Positions 1-8,480 are shown, numbered from the stretch's first letter. The stretch is DNA of 21,087 bases from Botryllus schlosseri (GCA_000444245.1 ATSW01010190.1:1-21087); one strand, 5' to 3'. A program made the numbers and translations. The notes: generated by a model not told the origin, from the letters alone.

Positions 1-2342
1 GTCTCAGACATCTCTTGTTCGTTATTTTTCCCAATTAGATGTCCCAGTATCTTAATTTGGTTTCTACTAAATTCTTTGAATACTGAGTTTTCAATTATGT
101 TTCTTGCTCTCGGTGTTAATGGGAGCAGTTGTGTTTTGCTTTTATTAATTTTTTGCCCGGTTGCTTCTTGGAAGTCATTGCATTTTTTGAATATTCTTCT
201 GATCGATTCGGTATTTGTTACCAAAGCAGTGAGGTCATCGGCATATTGTTGAATTTTCAACGTATGATTTCCCAGTCTTATGCCTCTGATCCCATCATCT
301 TTCATTATGCATTTGGCCAGGGGGTCTGCCACAATTGCGTGAAGAGCCATGCTCATTGGGCATCCCTGCCTGATACCTCTCTCCAGTTTTATCTCTTCTG
401 ATATTTTTCCGTTTATGACAACACTACTCGTGGCAGATTCGTAAGTCTTGCTAATGTATCCGCAAATGTTTTTGCCTAGGTTCAGGCGATCCATCAATTT
501 CATCATAAAATCATGATTGACCAAATCGAACGCCTTCTCTTGGTCAAGGCTCATCACTATAAGGGGTAAGCCTTTCTCCGTCGCGTATTCTACGCTTGTT
601 TTTATATTTAGCGCCGCGTCGAAGATATTCCTGGTTTTGACATTGCATTTCTGCGTGTTCAATATTATACTTGGTAGTACGTTGGTGAGTCTCGTGTTTA
701 TTATTTTTGACAGAATTTTATAATCGGTGTTTAACAACGTAATGGGCCTATAATTTTTCAGGTCCTTGGCATCTCCTTTCTTATATATCAACTTCACTAG
801 GCCTTTATTCCAAGACTCGCAAGTTGATTTGAAGAGGAAAGCGTTGTTCAAAACTTCTTTTAATTCAGATTTAATGCTCCACCAGAACGTTTTATAAAAT
901 TCTGCGGAAAGGCCATCGGATCCCGGGGATTTGCCATTTTCCATATTGCTTATGGCGGCTTTAATTTCCTTTTCATCAATTGGCTCATTTAATATCCTTT
1001 TCTGTTCATCTGATATTTGGTTATTTTCCATTTCGTTGACGAATCGTTTTTGCATTGTCGAATTAGTTATTGCTTTTGTTCCCCACAAACTTTTATAAAA
1101 TTCTGTTACTTCTTCGGTAATCTCATTTTCTGAGCTTACTATCTCTCCACTGCCGTTTATTAAGACATCGATGTTCTGTCTCTCCACGGCTGTTTTCACT
1201 CTTTTAAAAAATTCTTTCGTCGGTTTTTCATCTTTTTCGACGTCCTTTAGTCTAGCTTGGAAAGCTTGCCTCTTGAACTCTTTTAGATCTAGTTTTCTGA
1301 GTTCTTCTCTCAAAAGGTTGTCTTCACCCCCGTCACTCTGTGCGGCAATGATCTTCTCTTCTAGAGCACTCCTTCTACTCTTTCCTTCGCTGTTTATGAC
1401 CCTACCTCTCCTTGATAGGACTTCTTTAAACTTTAACTTCATGAGGTCCCACCATGTGGCTATCTCATCAAAGTGTTTCTTTTCTATCACGTGTAGGTCA
1501 TATGCTTCTTCAATTTCATTTTGGGTAATTTGGTCGTCGTAAATTTCAGCATTGTTTTTCCAGACACCTTTTCCCCATCTTCTCATTTTTTGTTTATTCA
1601 TTTTAACAACACACATGTATGTGTGATCCGACAGCACGTTCAACTGGTATGTAAAGTCATGTACATCTTGTTGCTGATCTTTGGTGCAATATATGCGGTC
1701 AATGCGTCTCTGTTGATTATGTTTTGTAATTGTGTAGGTACGTTTGTACGGATTCCTCGATCTGAAGATGTCGACCAGTCCGTTTGCTCTGCAAATCTCA
1801 TTCCAAATCTTTCCTGCGGCCGTCAATTTGAAGTATGACGTGTACTTTGCATCTAATCTGTCTCGGATTATATTAAAATCACCGCATACTATTTTTTTGT
1901 TTTGACCTTGTTTAATTTTATTGCGTAGGAGTTTGTAAAATTCTGTTTGGGTTTTTCCTACTTTGGGTGGCCCGTACAGATTCCAGATCTCCACGCACTC
2001 GTCCTGGCTGTTCAGGATTAATTTTTGTAATCTGTACGGTACATGTACATTGTGTTGGATGGTAAAACGATCTGACAGCCTTTTATGTAGAAAAATTGCT
2101 GTACCTTGAGAAAATATCCTGTTTTTACCTCTGTTATCTTTATGGTTATCTTTAATGTCAATACTATTATCGTACAAGATGAAATTGTTTAGATTGCACC
2201 AAGTCGTTAGGCGCTGTCTATTTATCTTGTGAGTTTCTTGCACGCAAACTACATCGAATTTTTTTCTTATCATCAATTCACTGAAGGTTTTCCATACTCT
2301 TGTTAGGCCATTTGTGTTAACTGATGCTATGGTGACCTCCAT
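1..2342 (-). CDS. LINE ORF2: APE endonuclease and reverse transcriptase, partial
   Basis: I translated this frame codon by codon from the ATG at 2342-2340 to the window edge: 780 codons and no stop. The protein nicks target DNA and copies the element RNA at the nick. The endonuclease occupies roughly residues 1-242, with an N-terminal SVNTNG, QET at 35-37, GDFN at 154-157, RRIDRIY at 212-218 and SDH at 238-240. The reverse transcriptase covers about residues 460-780, with GKSPGSDG at 470-477, NYRPITLLN at 530-538, motif A SLDQEKAFD at 598-606, GIRQGCPMS at 656-664, QYADD at 699-703 and LGHLIG at 766-771. The catalytic aspartates (600, 702, 703) fall at the positions I recall for human L1 ORF2, which supports L1-superfamily membership. 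The C-terminal third is outside the window. The start codon lies one base after the ORF1 stop. Confidence 0.93.
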   Translation of the reverse strand, partial: MEVTIASVNTNGLTRVWKTFSELMIRKKFDVVCVQETHKINRQRLTTWCNLNNFILYDNSIDIKDNHKDNRGKNRIFSQGTAIFLHKRLSDRFTIQHNVHVPYRLQKLILNSQDECVEIWNLYGPPKVGKTQTEFYKLLRNKIKQGQNKKIVCGDFNIIRDRLDAKYTSYFKLTAAGKIWNEICRANGLVDIFRSRNPYKRTYTITKHNQQRRIDRIYCTKDQQQDVHDFTYQLNVLSDHTYMCVVKMNKQKMRRWGKGVWKNNAEIYDDQITQNEIEEAYDLHVIEKKHFDEIATWWDLMKLKFKEVLSRRGRVINSEGKSRRSALEEKIIAAQSDGGEDNLLREELRKLDLKEFKRQAFQARLKDVEKDEKPTKEFFKRVKTAVERQNIDVLINGSGEIVSSENEITEEVTEFYKSLWGTKAITNSTMQKRFVNEMENNQISDEQKRILNEPIDEKEIKAAISNMENGKSPGSDGLSAEFYKTFWWSIKSELKEVLNNAFLFKSTCESWNKGLVKLIYKKGDAKDLKNYRPITLLNTDYKILSKIINTRLTNVLPSIILNTQKCNVKTRNIFDAALNIKTSVEYATEKGLPLIVMSLDQEKAFDLVNHDFMMKLMDRLNLGKNICGYISKTYESATSSVVINGKISEEIKLERGIRQGCPMSMALHAIVADPLAKCIMKDDGIRGIRLGNHTLKIQQYADDLTALVTNTESIRRIFKKCNDFQEATGQKINKSKTQLLPLTPRARNIIENSVFKEFSRNQIKILGHLIGKNNEQEMSE

Positions 2343-2343
2343 T

Positions 2344-3462
2344 TTATTTGATTAGGTTGGGAATTAGTTTTCTGGCCGCCCGATTTGTGTTAGATTCTCC
2401 TTTCTGTTTATTCCACGCTCTTGTTCTGTTCTTAATATTCCGCTTTTTCCTAGGAGTTACAGTTTTCCATTTAGCTAATATATCATTACGTTCTTGTTCA
2501 GAAAAAGTGTGTATCCTAGTTTCTGGGTCCGATTCGGCTTGGCGTGTGTTCTCCCCTTTTTCTGGCGATTTCAGGTTTGGTTCCGATTCTGAATCAGATC
2601 CGTCAGAGGAGAGCTGCTGAAGTAACTCTTTCCATTCGTTAGTTTCTGGGATTTCTGACTGGGATTCTATTACCTCGACAGTATTTTCTTCTCGTATTTC
2701 TAGTTCTTTTTGCATCGTATTTGCTTTTTTTGGTTCCGTTATTTCGATCTCTTTTTCTTCGTTTTGTTTGCTTTCGCCGTGGTTTACTTCTGCTCTAGTC
2801 TTGTTTTTATTCTCATTTTCTTTTCTCTGCAGTTTTGGATAATCCGATTGCTTTTGTGGGCAATCGTTTTGCGTGTGTCCTGTGGCTTTGCAATACAGAC
2901 ACACTACTTCATTCGTGCATTCTGATATCAGATGCCCGGACTGAAAGCACCTAGCGCATTTCTTCACTGCTGTCAACGGCAAGAAAATCTTGCAGTGGGT
3001 CCCCTCAATGTCTAGGAAGGAGGGGATGTTATCCAGGTTTACGTCTTCGATTGCGACGCTCCGGTACCCGTTATAGTAACCTGTTTCGCGGTGTTTGATC
3101 CTTTCTATTTGCACAATATTACCACAATTCAAATTTCTCAATAGCTGCTCCATTTCCTCATCCTCAACTTCAGTTGGTACAGCTCTGATGTTGATGTAAA
3201 ACCAATTGTTCTTTTTGGGTAGAAATATTTTCGCTTCTTTGTTATTCCTCTTTATCATACCGACTGCTTCCTTGTATATTTTCAGCCTGGTTTCCTCATC
3301 TTTGTATGTGATATTGAAGGTTCGTAAGCCTATTTGGAACACACTTACTATTTCGCTCGCATATTTTTGCAGTGTTTGCTCGTTCCGAATTATTTCGACT
3401 ACTTCTTTGTAACTGATGTTTGTCGAGAAGACTAGATCCAAAGATTTTGGTCTAGCTCTCAT
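2344..3462 (-). CDS. LINE ORF1: RNA-binding protein with two CCHC zinc knuckles
   Basis: This is a 372-residue frame with ATG at 3462 (A at -3) and TAA at 2346-2344. It would coat element RNA and act as a nucleic-acid chaperone, as ORF1 proteins of this group do. Residues 85-165 (around INIRAVPTEVEDEEM) have the look of an RRM-like fold, which is inference. Two zinc knuckles follow: C169, C172, H177, C182 and C188, C191, H196, C201, both with CX2CX4HX4C spacing. After them comes a long charged linker rich in Glu and Lys, an acidic serine stretch (DGSDSESE) near residue 290, and a basic C-terminus suited to RNA binding. No internal stop interrupts it. An antisense reading of the same DNA gives spurious plus-strand frames. 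Confidence 0.88.
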   Translation of the reverse strand: MRARPKSLDLVFSTNISYKEVVEIIRNEQTLQKYASEIVSVFQIGLRTFNITYKDEETRLKIYKEAVGMIKRNNKEAKIFLPKKNNWFYINIRAVPTEVEDEEMEQLLRNLNCGNIVQIERIKHRETGYYNGYRSVAIEDVNLDNIPSFLDIEGTHCKIFLPLTAVKKCARCFQSGHLISECTNEVVCLYCKATGHTQNDCPQKQSDYPKLQRKENENKNKTRAEVNHGESKQNEEKEIEITEPKKANTMQKELEIREENTVEVIESQSEIPETNEWKELLQQLSSDGSDSESEPNLKSPEKGENTRQAESDPETRIHTFSEQERNDILAKWKTVTPRKKRNIKNRTRAWNKQKGESNTNRAARKLIPNLIK

Positions 3463-3790
3463 CTTTCCTTATCTCACCCCTGTTATACTGCTATGTTCTG
3501 AGATTTTAATAATTGGTATTCACAACCGCGGGATTTAGTGCTTGCTTGTCTGAATTTATAGAAACAAAGGCAAACTGTCTAAACAATCAAGTCGATTGTC
3601 TGTCTCCGACTCTAGACAATCAGAAAAGCCGATCTGTATTGTTGTGTCAGTCTCAGACAACGCTTTCGCTGAAATGCGAACAATCGGAAGTTTCAGGTCT
3701 TTCTGGGTCTGTATCTGCTCTGAAATTGGGTTTAGACCTGCTCCAGGTCGTTATGTGTAATGTTATAAACGAGATCTGTCGATTAGTGTA
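3463..3790 (-). promoter_or_regulatory. Probable LINE 5' untranslated region
   Basis: This is the sequence between the ORF1 start and the point where the DNA changes character near 3790. It has no convincing frame. It contains several near-copies of AGACAATC and GTCTCAGACAA and a short inverted repeat (ACAATC, loop, GATTGT at about 3585-3602). LINEs of this group carry an internal promoter here, but no promoter motif can be named. The outer limit is uncertain. Confidence 0.35.
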
Positions 3791-4230
3791 AACCTCTCAG
3801 AAAAATACCAATTTTTTGATGAGTACCGGTATAGGTAACCGGGGCTTTTTACAAGTAGATACCACAGAAAAGGCCCAAAATGTACTTTAATAGCGACTCT
3901 GTAGTCTGTATAAGTATAAGCACGGCTTAATAACAACTCAATACTCAAATGTTTTCGCCAAAATGATATTTATATTACGACGCCGTATTTCGCTTTCTGT
4001 GTCAAATACGGATCGTCTGTTATTTGGGTAAGTCGTACAGCAAAAGAAATTTGTATGCCTATAAAAATTACGTCCTGTCTAGAATTACGAGTTACAGCGT
4101 TCACCACAGCGGTGAAACCACGCGTTAATCTAGTAATAAGCTTTCTACTGAAGCTTTCTACTGAAAACAGAAAGAGCGCAGAAAGCTCACAATCAATCAA
4201 CGGCACCGATCGCGATCCCACATGTCATGG
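3791..4230. other. Intergenic DNA without recognisable gene
   Basis: No frame here resembles a protein. One small direct repeat is visible: AGCTTTCTACTGA occurs twice in succession at about 4139-4165. A six-base dyad (TTCACC, GGTGAA) lies near 4100-4116. Confidence 0.5.
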
Positions 4231-4412
4231 TTGGTTCGATTGTGTTCACAATGAGAACAGTTTTGTTCAAAATAACAATAGTCTCATCATAGAAAACTGT
4301 TTCAGTTTTCTATGGTCTCATGTTCACAATAAGAACAGTCATGTTCACAATTTAACAGTCTCATGTTCATAATAAGGACAGTCGTTATATTCACAATAAC
4401 GCCAGTCGCAGC
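4231..4412. repeat. Degenerate tandem repeat around TGTTCACAATAAGAACAGT
   Basis: Roughly six imperfect units of about 25-30 bp follow one another, each built on GTTCACAAT followed by GAACAGT and GTCTCAT. Within the array lies a perfect 12-bp inverted repeat, CATAGAAAACTG at 4288-4299 and its complement at 4303-4314, with a three-base TTT loop. The block directly abuts the minisatellite that starts at 4425. Confidence 0.65.
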
Positions 4413-4424
4413 ACCAACATATCC

Positions 4425-4612
4425 CAGACACGATTTCCGAGTGGTAACATAGTCCGAACCATCCGCAGACATGATGTCCGAACACCCCCAGACACGATGG
4501 CCGAGTGTCAACGCAGTCCGAACCCACCCCAGACATGATGTCCGATCACGCCCTAAACGCGATTTCCCATTGGCAACGCAGTCCGGAGACACCCCAGACA
4601 TCACCGGGGTGT
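4425..4612. repeat. Minisatellite arm with alternating 41-43 and 23-bp units
   Basis: Two sub-units alternate. A long one begins CAGACACGATTTCCGAGTG and ends AGTCCGAACC; a short one reads CAGACATGATGTCCGAACAC. Long units start at 4425, 4489 and 4554; short units start at 4466 and 4531. The combined period is about 64-65 bp. Near 4600 the array turns round (ACACCCC, nine bases, then GGGGTGT in inverse order), so the sequence after it belongs to the opposite strand copy. Confidence 0.8.
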
Positions 4613-4632
4613 GTTCGGACCAGAGTTGGATC

Positions 4633-4800
4633 AATTACAATAATTCAGTTCAATTATAATTACAATTACAATTACAATTACTTCCTTCCATGTTTCAATT
4701 ACATTACAATTACAATTACTCAATGCTAAAAATATCCAATTACAATTACAATTACAATTACTGTTAAAAATGTAATTCATTACAATTACAAATACAATAA
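4633..4800. repeat. AATTAC-rich left subterminal repeat of the hAT
   Basis: The hexamer AATTAC recurs in runs of two to four copies, separated by short spacers containing ATGTAAT or CAATGC. The same motif, in both orientations, fills 6220-6372 at the other end of the element. Such subterminal hexamers are the usual transposase contact sites in hAT elements. That role is inferred here. Confidence 0.7.
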
Positions 4801-5228
4801 TCGTTAAACATGTAATCGACTCGGTGGAGAAGTGTTCTTTGACAACCGTAGCGACGTAATTAGCAACAATCTCAACCTATTCATGTTTCATTCATGATAC
4901 GTAGAATACCCTTTAATTAAAAAAAATCGAACTTTTTCGAACTATTCCTAATCACGAGTAGGCCTACTGNANNCTANGAACACAGAAAAATATTTCAAGC
5001 GACTGTTAATAACCACAAGTTTGAGCGACTAACGGCGAATAGGCTACAAGACAGTCATAATGAAATGTAATCAAACGATTACGCTACTCAGAGCTGAGTG
5101 AGGATAATGAAATGTAATTGGTANGGCGTCAGCGATAAGGATGATACCGATAAGATGTNTAAAATTAAAATACAGGCAAAAGGAAAGAACCTCCTGATAA
5201 CTACGAATTACANCATTTTGGTTCGCAT

Positions 5229-5483
5229 TTACATTTTCACTTGCNCGGAAANTGTTAGATTGCATTTGATGNACATATCAGGGTGCGAAAATTTCTGGCC
5301 ACAGTAAATTTGGCCAAGATTGGAGGTAAGATTGGGATAACATCTCAACAAATGCGTGATGAAGTTTGATGAAGCCTTGATTGGAAAATAGAATTTATTT
5401 TTGCAATTGTTGCAGCAAGCCTCGGTATTGGTCAGAGATTTGGAAATAAAACTTTGACCGTGGTGTAGGAAATGGTTCAGCAC
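5229..5483 (-). pseudogene. BED zinc-finger remnant of a hAT transposase
   Basis: This 84-residue minus-strand frame contains C-N-N-C followed by KFYFPIKASSNFITHLLRCYP. That fits the BED finger pattern CX2C, a Lys/Ser-Ser-Asn-Phe/Leu stretch, then HX4C and a YP. BED fingers sit at the N-terminus of many hAT transposases and bind the element ends. Here nothing resembling the RNase-H-like catalytic core follows, and the frame carries several ambiguous bases, so it is a leftover of the parental transposase rather than a working gene. It lies well inside the element, as expected for internal deletion of the rest. Confidence 0.6.
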
Positions 5484-5783
5484 AGGTTCTTACGGCAACA
5501 AAAAAGCCCAGAAAAAAGACCCGACGAAAGAAAGCACTCACAATGAATGGAAAAAGAACTAGTAGAAAGGGCCGCGGCTTCAAAGAGATCAACATCGAAA
5601 AGAACTGTGACATCGGGCACTCTAGGCCGAGGTGGATGTTAGAGTAAAGGATCGCTACTGATGCGTGTCGTTCTACATCCTCCTATCTGTTCATGACATC
5701 GCATTGTGTCTTATCGCATTGTACATTGTGTGTGACTTGTTCAGATAAAAATATAACCCAACCATGTTATGTTATGTTATGGT

Positions 5784-5963
5784 ACCGGTATGGAAGGTTA
5801 TGACTGTTGATGAGAGAATTCTCCAATATGAAATTCGGATTATACGTATAGCAATAACTATGAAATGGAGGTGAATCGCGCCAAGCGCGGAAAAAAGTTC
5901 AGTTTACCGGAGCTTCGCGCCCCCCTTCAGATGCTTTCACGCCCCCCAGTTTGAGAACCACTG
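5784..5963. mobile_element. Truncated copy of the 315-bp MITE family
   Basis: From GGTATGGAAGGTTATGACTG to the end TTGAGAACCACTG this matches the right half of the MITE at 12890-13204, sharing GACTGTTGATGAGAGAATT and AGATGCTTTCACGCC. The left half is missing. It sits inside the hAT at 4621-6382, so it was picked up by, or landed in, that element before the left part was lost. Directly to its left is a short TTATG tandem (5765-5780). Confidence 0.7.
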
Positions 5964-6082
5964 GTTCAGCCTATATTGTAATTCACACAGTTTTCTGTTG
6001 CTACTGAAGTATGGGAAACAGTTTAGCATGGCTGAATTATCTCGTTATAACGCGGCACGCATAGAACACCGATGTAAATAGG

Positions 6083-6196
6083 CTAATTATTAGAGGTGGC
6101 GACTGTGTACAAAGGCCTTAAGGCCCCTCGTCGTCATCCTGGTCCGTACCGGATTTTCACTGGTGTGACGAATAAATGATTGATTGATTGATTATT
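6083..6196 (+). mobile_element. 3' tail of a retroposon ending in a TGAT tandem
   Basis: A short segment with CAAAGGCCTTAAGGCCCC and GGTCCGTACCGG ends in GACGAATAAATGATTGATTG, followed by four tandem TGAT units to about 6193. LINEs and SINEs of the CR1/L2 type end in such short tandem units. An AATAAA lies just before it. The body is too short to assign to a family. Confidence 0.45.
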
Positions 6197-6390
6197 TTAT
6201 GTTGTGATTGTCAGGTTTCCATAAAAATGTAATTGAAATTGTAATTGAGCAAAATTTTTATCAAATTACAATTACAATTACACAAAATAGAAATGCTTCA
6301 ATTACAATTACAATTACAATTGCATAAAAAATGTAATTAATTACATTCAGCTCAATTACAAATTACAATTGATCCAACTCTGGTTCGGAC

Positions 6391-6515
6391 TGGGTTGACA
6401 CTCGGATATCGTGTCTGGGGGTGTTCGGATATCATTCTGGGGTGTCTCCGGACTGCATTGCCAATCGGAAATCGTGTTTGGTGCGTGTTTGGACATCATG
6501 TCTGGGATGTGCTAG
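6391..6515. repeat. Opposite arm of the minisatellite palindrome
   Basis: Read on the minus strand this repeats the units of 4425-4612: CCCAGACATGATGTCC, CGATTTCCGATTGGCAA, CAGTCCGGAGACACCCC and CACGATATCCGAGTGTCAA. It begins immediately after the right target duplication of the hAT. Together with 4603-4620 it forms the second arm of an inverted array that existed before the transposon arrived. Confidence 0.8.
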
Positions 6516-6622
6516 AGTTAGGAACCACGGTTCCATAACAAAACTATCATTTTCATCCCATGATCCATTGCAGTTCTTCTGCTGTGCAAAATTTATACCT
6601 CCTGGGATGTAGCATCATGAAC

Positions 6623-6640
6623 TGTGTGTGTGTGTGTGTG
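6623..6640. repeat. TG microsatellite, nine units
   Basis: Nine uninterrupted TG dinucleotides follow GAAC and precede CTCTCTGC. No gene is seen around it. Confidence 0.95.
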
Positions 6641-7329
6641 CTCTCTGCACTTGTCGCATAGCTCAGTTTCCAGCTTTTGACAGTCCATCAAAGCATGTAT
6701 TTATGGCATCTTTTCAAAACTAGAATTACTTAAGTAAATTTAAAGCCTCCCAAATCTCATTCTGCTTCTACTCGTACTTAGTCGCTACGTTTACTTCTAC
6801 TTGAGTAGCTTCCTTGACTAGGCTACTTTTGACGACCTATGGATATAGTGCAGTGGTTCTCAACTGTTTTGAGTTTGTGGACCAGTAAAACTCCAAATCA
6901 AATTTTGCGGACCATTTAACCTTCATAAATCAAAAGGTGGCAACCAATAAATAAAAACAGAAGTACGATATGATTTTTGAGAATTATGGACATTTAGGCA
7001 TGGGCTTACATCCTACGCCAATTTTAACACCAAAATCAGGAACATGTTCGAAGAAATCCGAACGAATGGCAACCTTAATATAACCTAGTAGACCTATGCA
7101 GATCGAGGCATAGTCAGGATGAAAATTCGGGCGGTATCAGCATCATTCTATTGTCATTTATCAAGTCCAGACAAGACAAGAATTGAAATAAATGAAAAAT
7201 GCAAAGAAAGCTAGGCGTCAAAACAACTTGGTGAAGTTAATCAATCAAACTTCCACCTTGGATTTCAAATCAACAAAACTTTTTAATAAGTGTTAAAAAG
7301 AGGCATGGCAACATGAGGCCTACATGAGG

Positions 7330-8480
7330 CGGTACATTTGGTCCAAGTTTCCTCGCCGTCGAGCTTTTTGGCAGCTCACGTCGCAGAGTAACATGCTAGA
7401 TCAGGGGTGTCAAACTCAACTTGCGTCGCGGGCCGGATTCAAACCTTCAGATCACTCGCGGGCCGCACCAGTCAAATGATTCCAAAATATTATATCAAAA
7501 CTCATGCCATTGTTTTTAATTTGAATACTTTATTATCAAGCCTATACACACGATAGTAGGTCTATGACATCATCTTAAGGATCATAGGGGTTCTATTCTA
7601 GCTACACTTTTATTCGCAATTTAGTAGCAATAATACGATGACTGGGGGTTGAATACAGTTATAAACGGCTACTACAGATGCTCTTACGATGATATGAGTT
7701 GTCAACTTCCTATGCATCCTTTGATTTAGTCGAATCCCGGCGTCAGCCCCGCGTGTGCGTTTTGAGTAATACATGAGCTGACCACATATATTTGATTTAT
7801 ATTTCCGTGTAGCTATGATATTCTCCATGTAACCTGCATATAAAGGTTTTGCATCGGAATTTTCACTTTTGTTAATAACTAGTTTTGGGTTCCTTTCCCC
7901 ATAAAACTCGGAACTCTGTATGTACTTTTTTGCCTTCTCGAAATTGGGTGTCAACGTGAATGACTTGTTCTTAGTGGTGACTAAAGTTAAATCACAACAC
8001 CACTGTCGGATGGTTAAGGCCTATGAACATGAACATGAACATACTCCGCATTTGCTGTCGTGAGGAATTATTTACCGGAAGTATTTCATACTAAAAATAC
8101 CAACATTTGCTGTTAGAAATATGCTCGATAATATACACGCATTTTTCAATCTACTCAAAATTGCTTCGCGGGCCGGATGAAACCGTCTGGCGGGCCGTAT
8201 GCGGCTCGCGGGCCGTATTTTTTATACCCCTGTGCTAGATGAAGCGTCATTGTCAACGTCTTGGTGTGCCGTTGTGGCACGGTATAACGGCAGACGCCGA
8301 AATGCTGATCTCTATAAATTAAGCGGTTTTTTTCGGGGAGAGGGGTACCCATATTAACATCAAAACATCTATAGCCACGATAAATCGTGCGAGGCGCGAA
8401 GAAAATTTGAATAAATTTTATAAATATCTGAAGAAAACTCTATAATTTATGTTAATGCGAAATGTGACAATGGCAACAAA
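7330..8480 (+). repeat. Dispersed repeat copy A, split by a hAT
   Basis: If the insertion at 7402-8232 is taken out, this stretch aligns with the repeats at 18448-18840 and 18912-19318. Shared landmarks are GTCTTGGTG, GCAGACGCCGAAAT (GCCGACGCCGAAAT elsewhere), GGGTACCCAT, a GCGC..GCGC dyad (GTGCGAGGCGCG here) and CTCTATAATTTATG. The left part (7330-7401) is more diverged. Family name unknown. Confidence 0.55.
7402..8232. mobile_element. Non-autonomous hAT, 831 bp, perfect 8-bp target duplication
   Basis: It begins CAGGGGTGTCAAACTCAAC and ends TTTTATACCCCTG, flanked on both sides by TGCTAGAT (7394-7401 and 8233-8240). GCGGGCCGG occurs near both ends (7430-7470 and 8165-8215), a motif I know from widespread hAT ends of the CAGGGGTGTCAAACTC type. 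The only long frame inside is a minus-strand 114 codons (7610-7954), which shows no transposase motif. A short ATGAAC tandem lies at 8021-8043. The perfect duplication says it is the youngest layer of this nest. Confidence 0.9.

Larger units (their letters stand above)
1..3790 (-). mobile_element. LINE of the L1/Tx1 group, 5' part, 3' end outside window
   Basis: This is a non-LTR retrotransposon read right to left. It has a putative 5' untranslated stretch, ORF1 (2344-3462) and ORF2 (from 2342 to the window edge). Both frames are open throughout the visible part, so the copy looks young or recently active. ORF1 carries two CCHC knuckles. ORF2 has the order APE endonuclease then reverse transcriptase, with a motif A of the type SLDQEKAFD. 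Knuckle-bearing ORF1 plus this motif A is what I know from the Tx1 clade of the L1 superfamily; vertebrate L1 ORF1 lacks knuckles. The right limit near 3790 is a guess, since no target duplication can be read without the other end. The polyA or 3' tail lies left of the window. Confidence 0.85.
4621..6382. mobile_element. hAT transposon, 1762 bp, with 8-bp target duplication
   Basis: The ends are CAGAGTTGGATCAATT at 4621 and its exact complement finishing at 6382. They are flanked by the perfect 8-bp duplication GTTCGGAC at 4613-4620 and 6383-6390, as expected of the hAT superfamily. Behind each end lies a subterminal stretch of AATTAC-type hexamers (about 4633-4800 and 6220-6372), which is typical of transposase binding regions. 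The interior keeps a BED zinc-finger remnant on the minus strand (5229-5483), part of another MITE (5784-5963) and a retroposon tail (about 6083-6193). No full transposase frame remains, so it is non-autonomous. Ten ambiguous bases cluster at 4970-5272. Confidence 0.92.

Noticed and set aside
129-1838. Several plus-strand frames (129-401, 517-723, 1171-1542, 1521-1838)
   Set aside because: They are antisense to the continuous LINE ORF2 on the minus strand and show no domain.
2348-3412. Plus-strand frames opposite ORF1
   Set aside because: These are shadows of the ORF1 coding strand; the hydrophobic composition comes from reverse-complemented Lys/Glu codons.
4633-4800. Regularly spaced AATTAC repeats as a possible CRISPR-like array
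   Set aside because: Units are directly tandem hexamers without unique spacers, in an animal transposon end.
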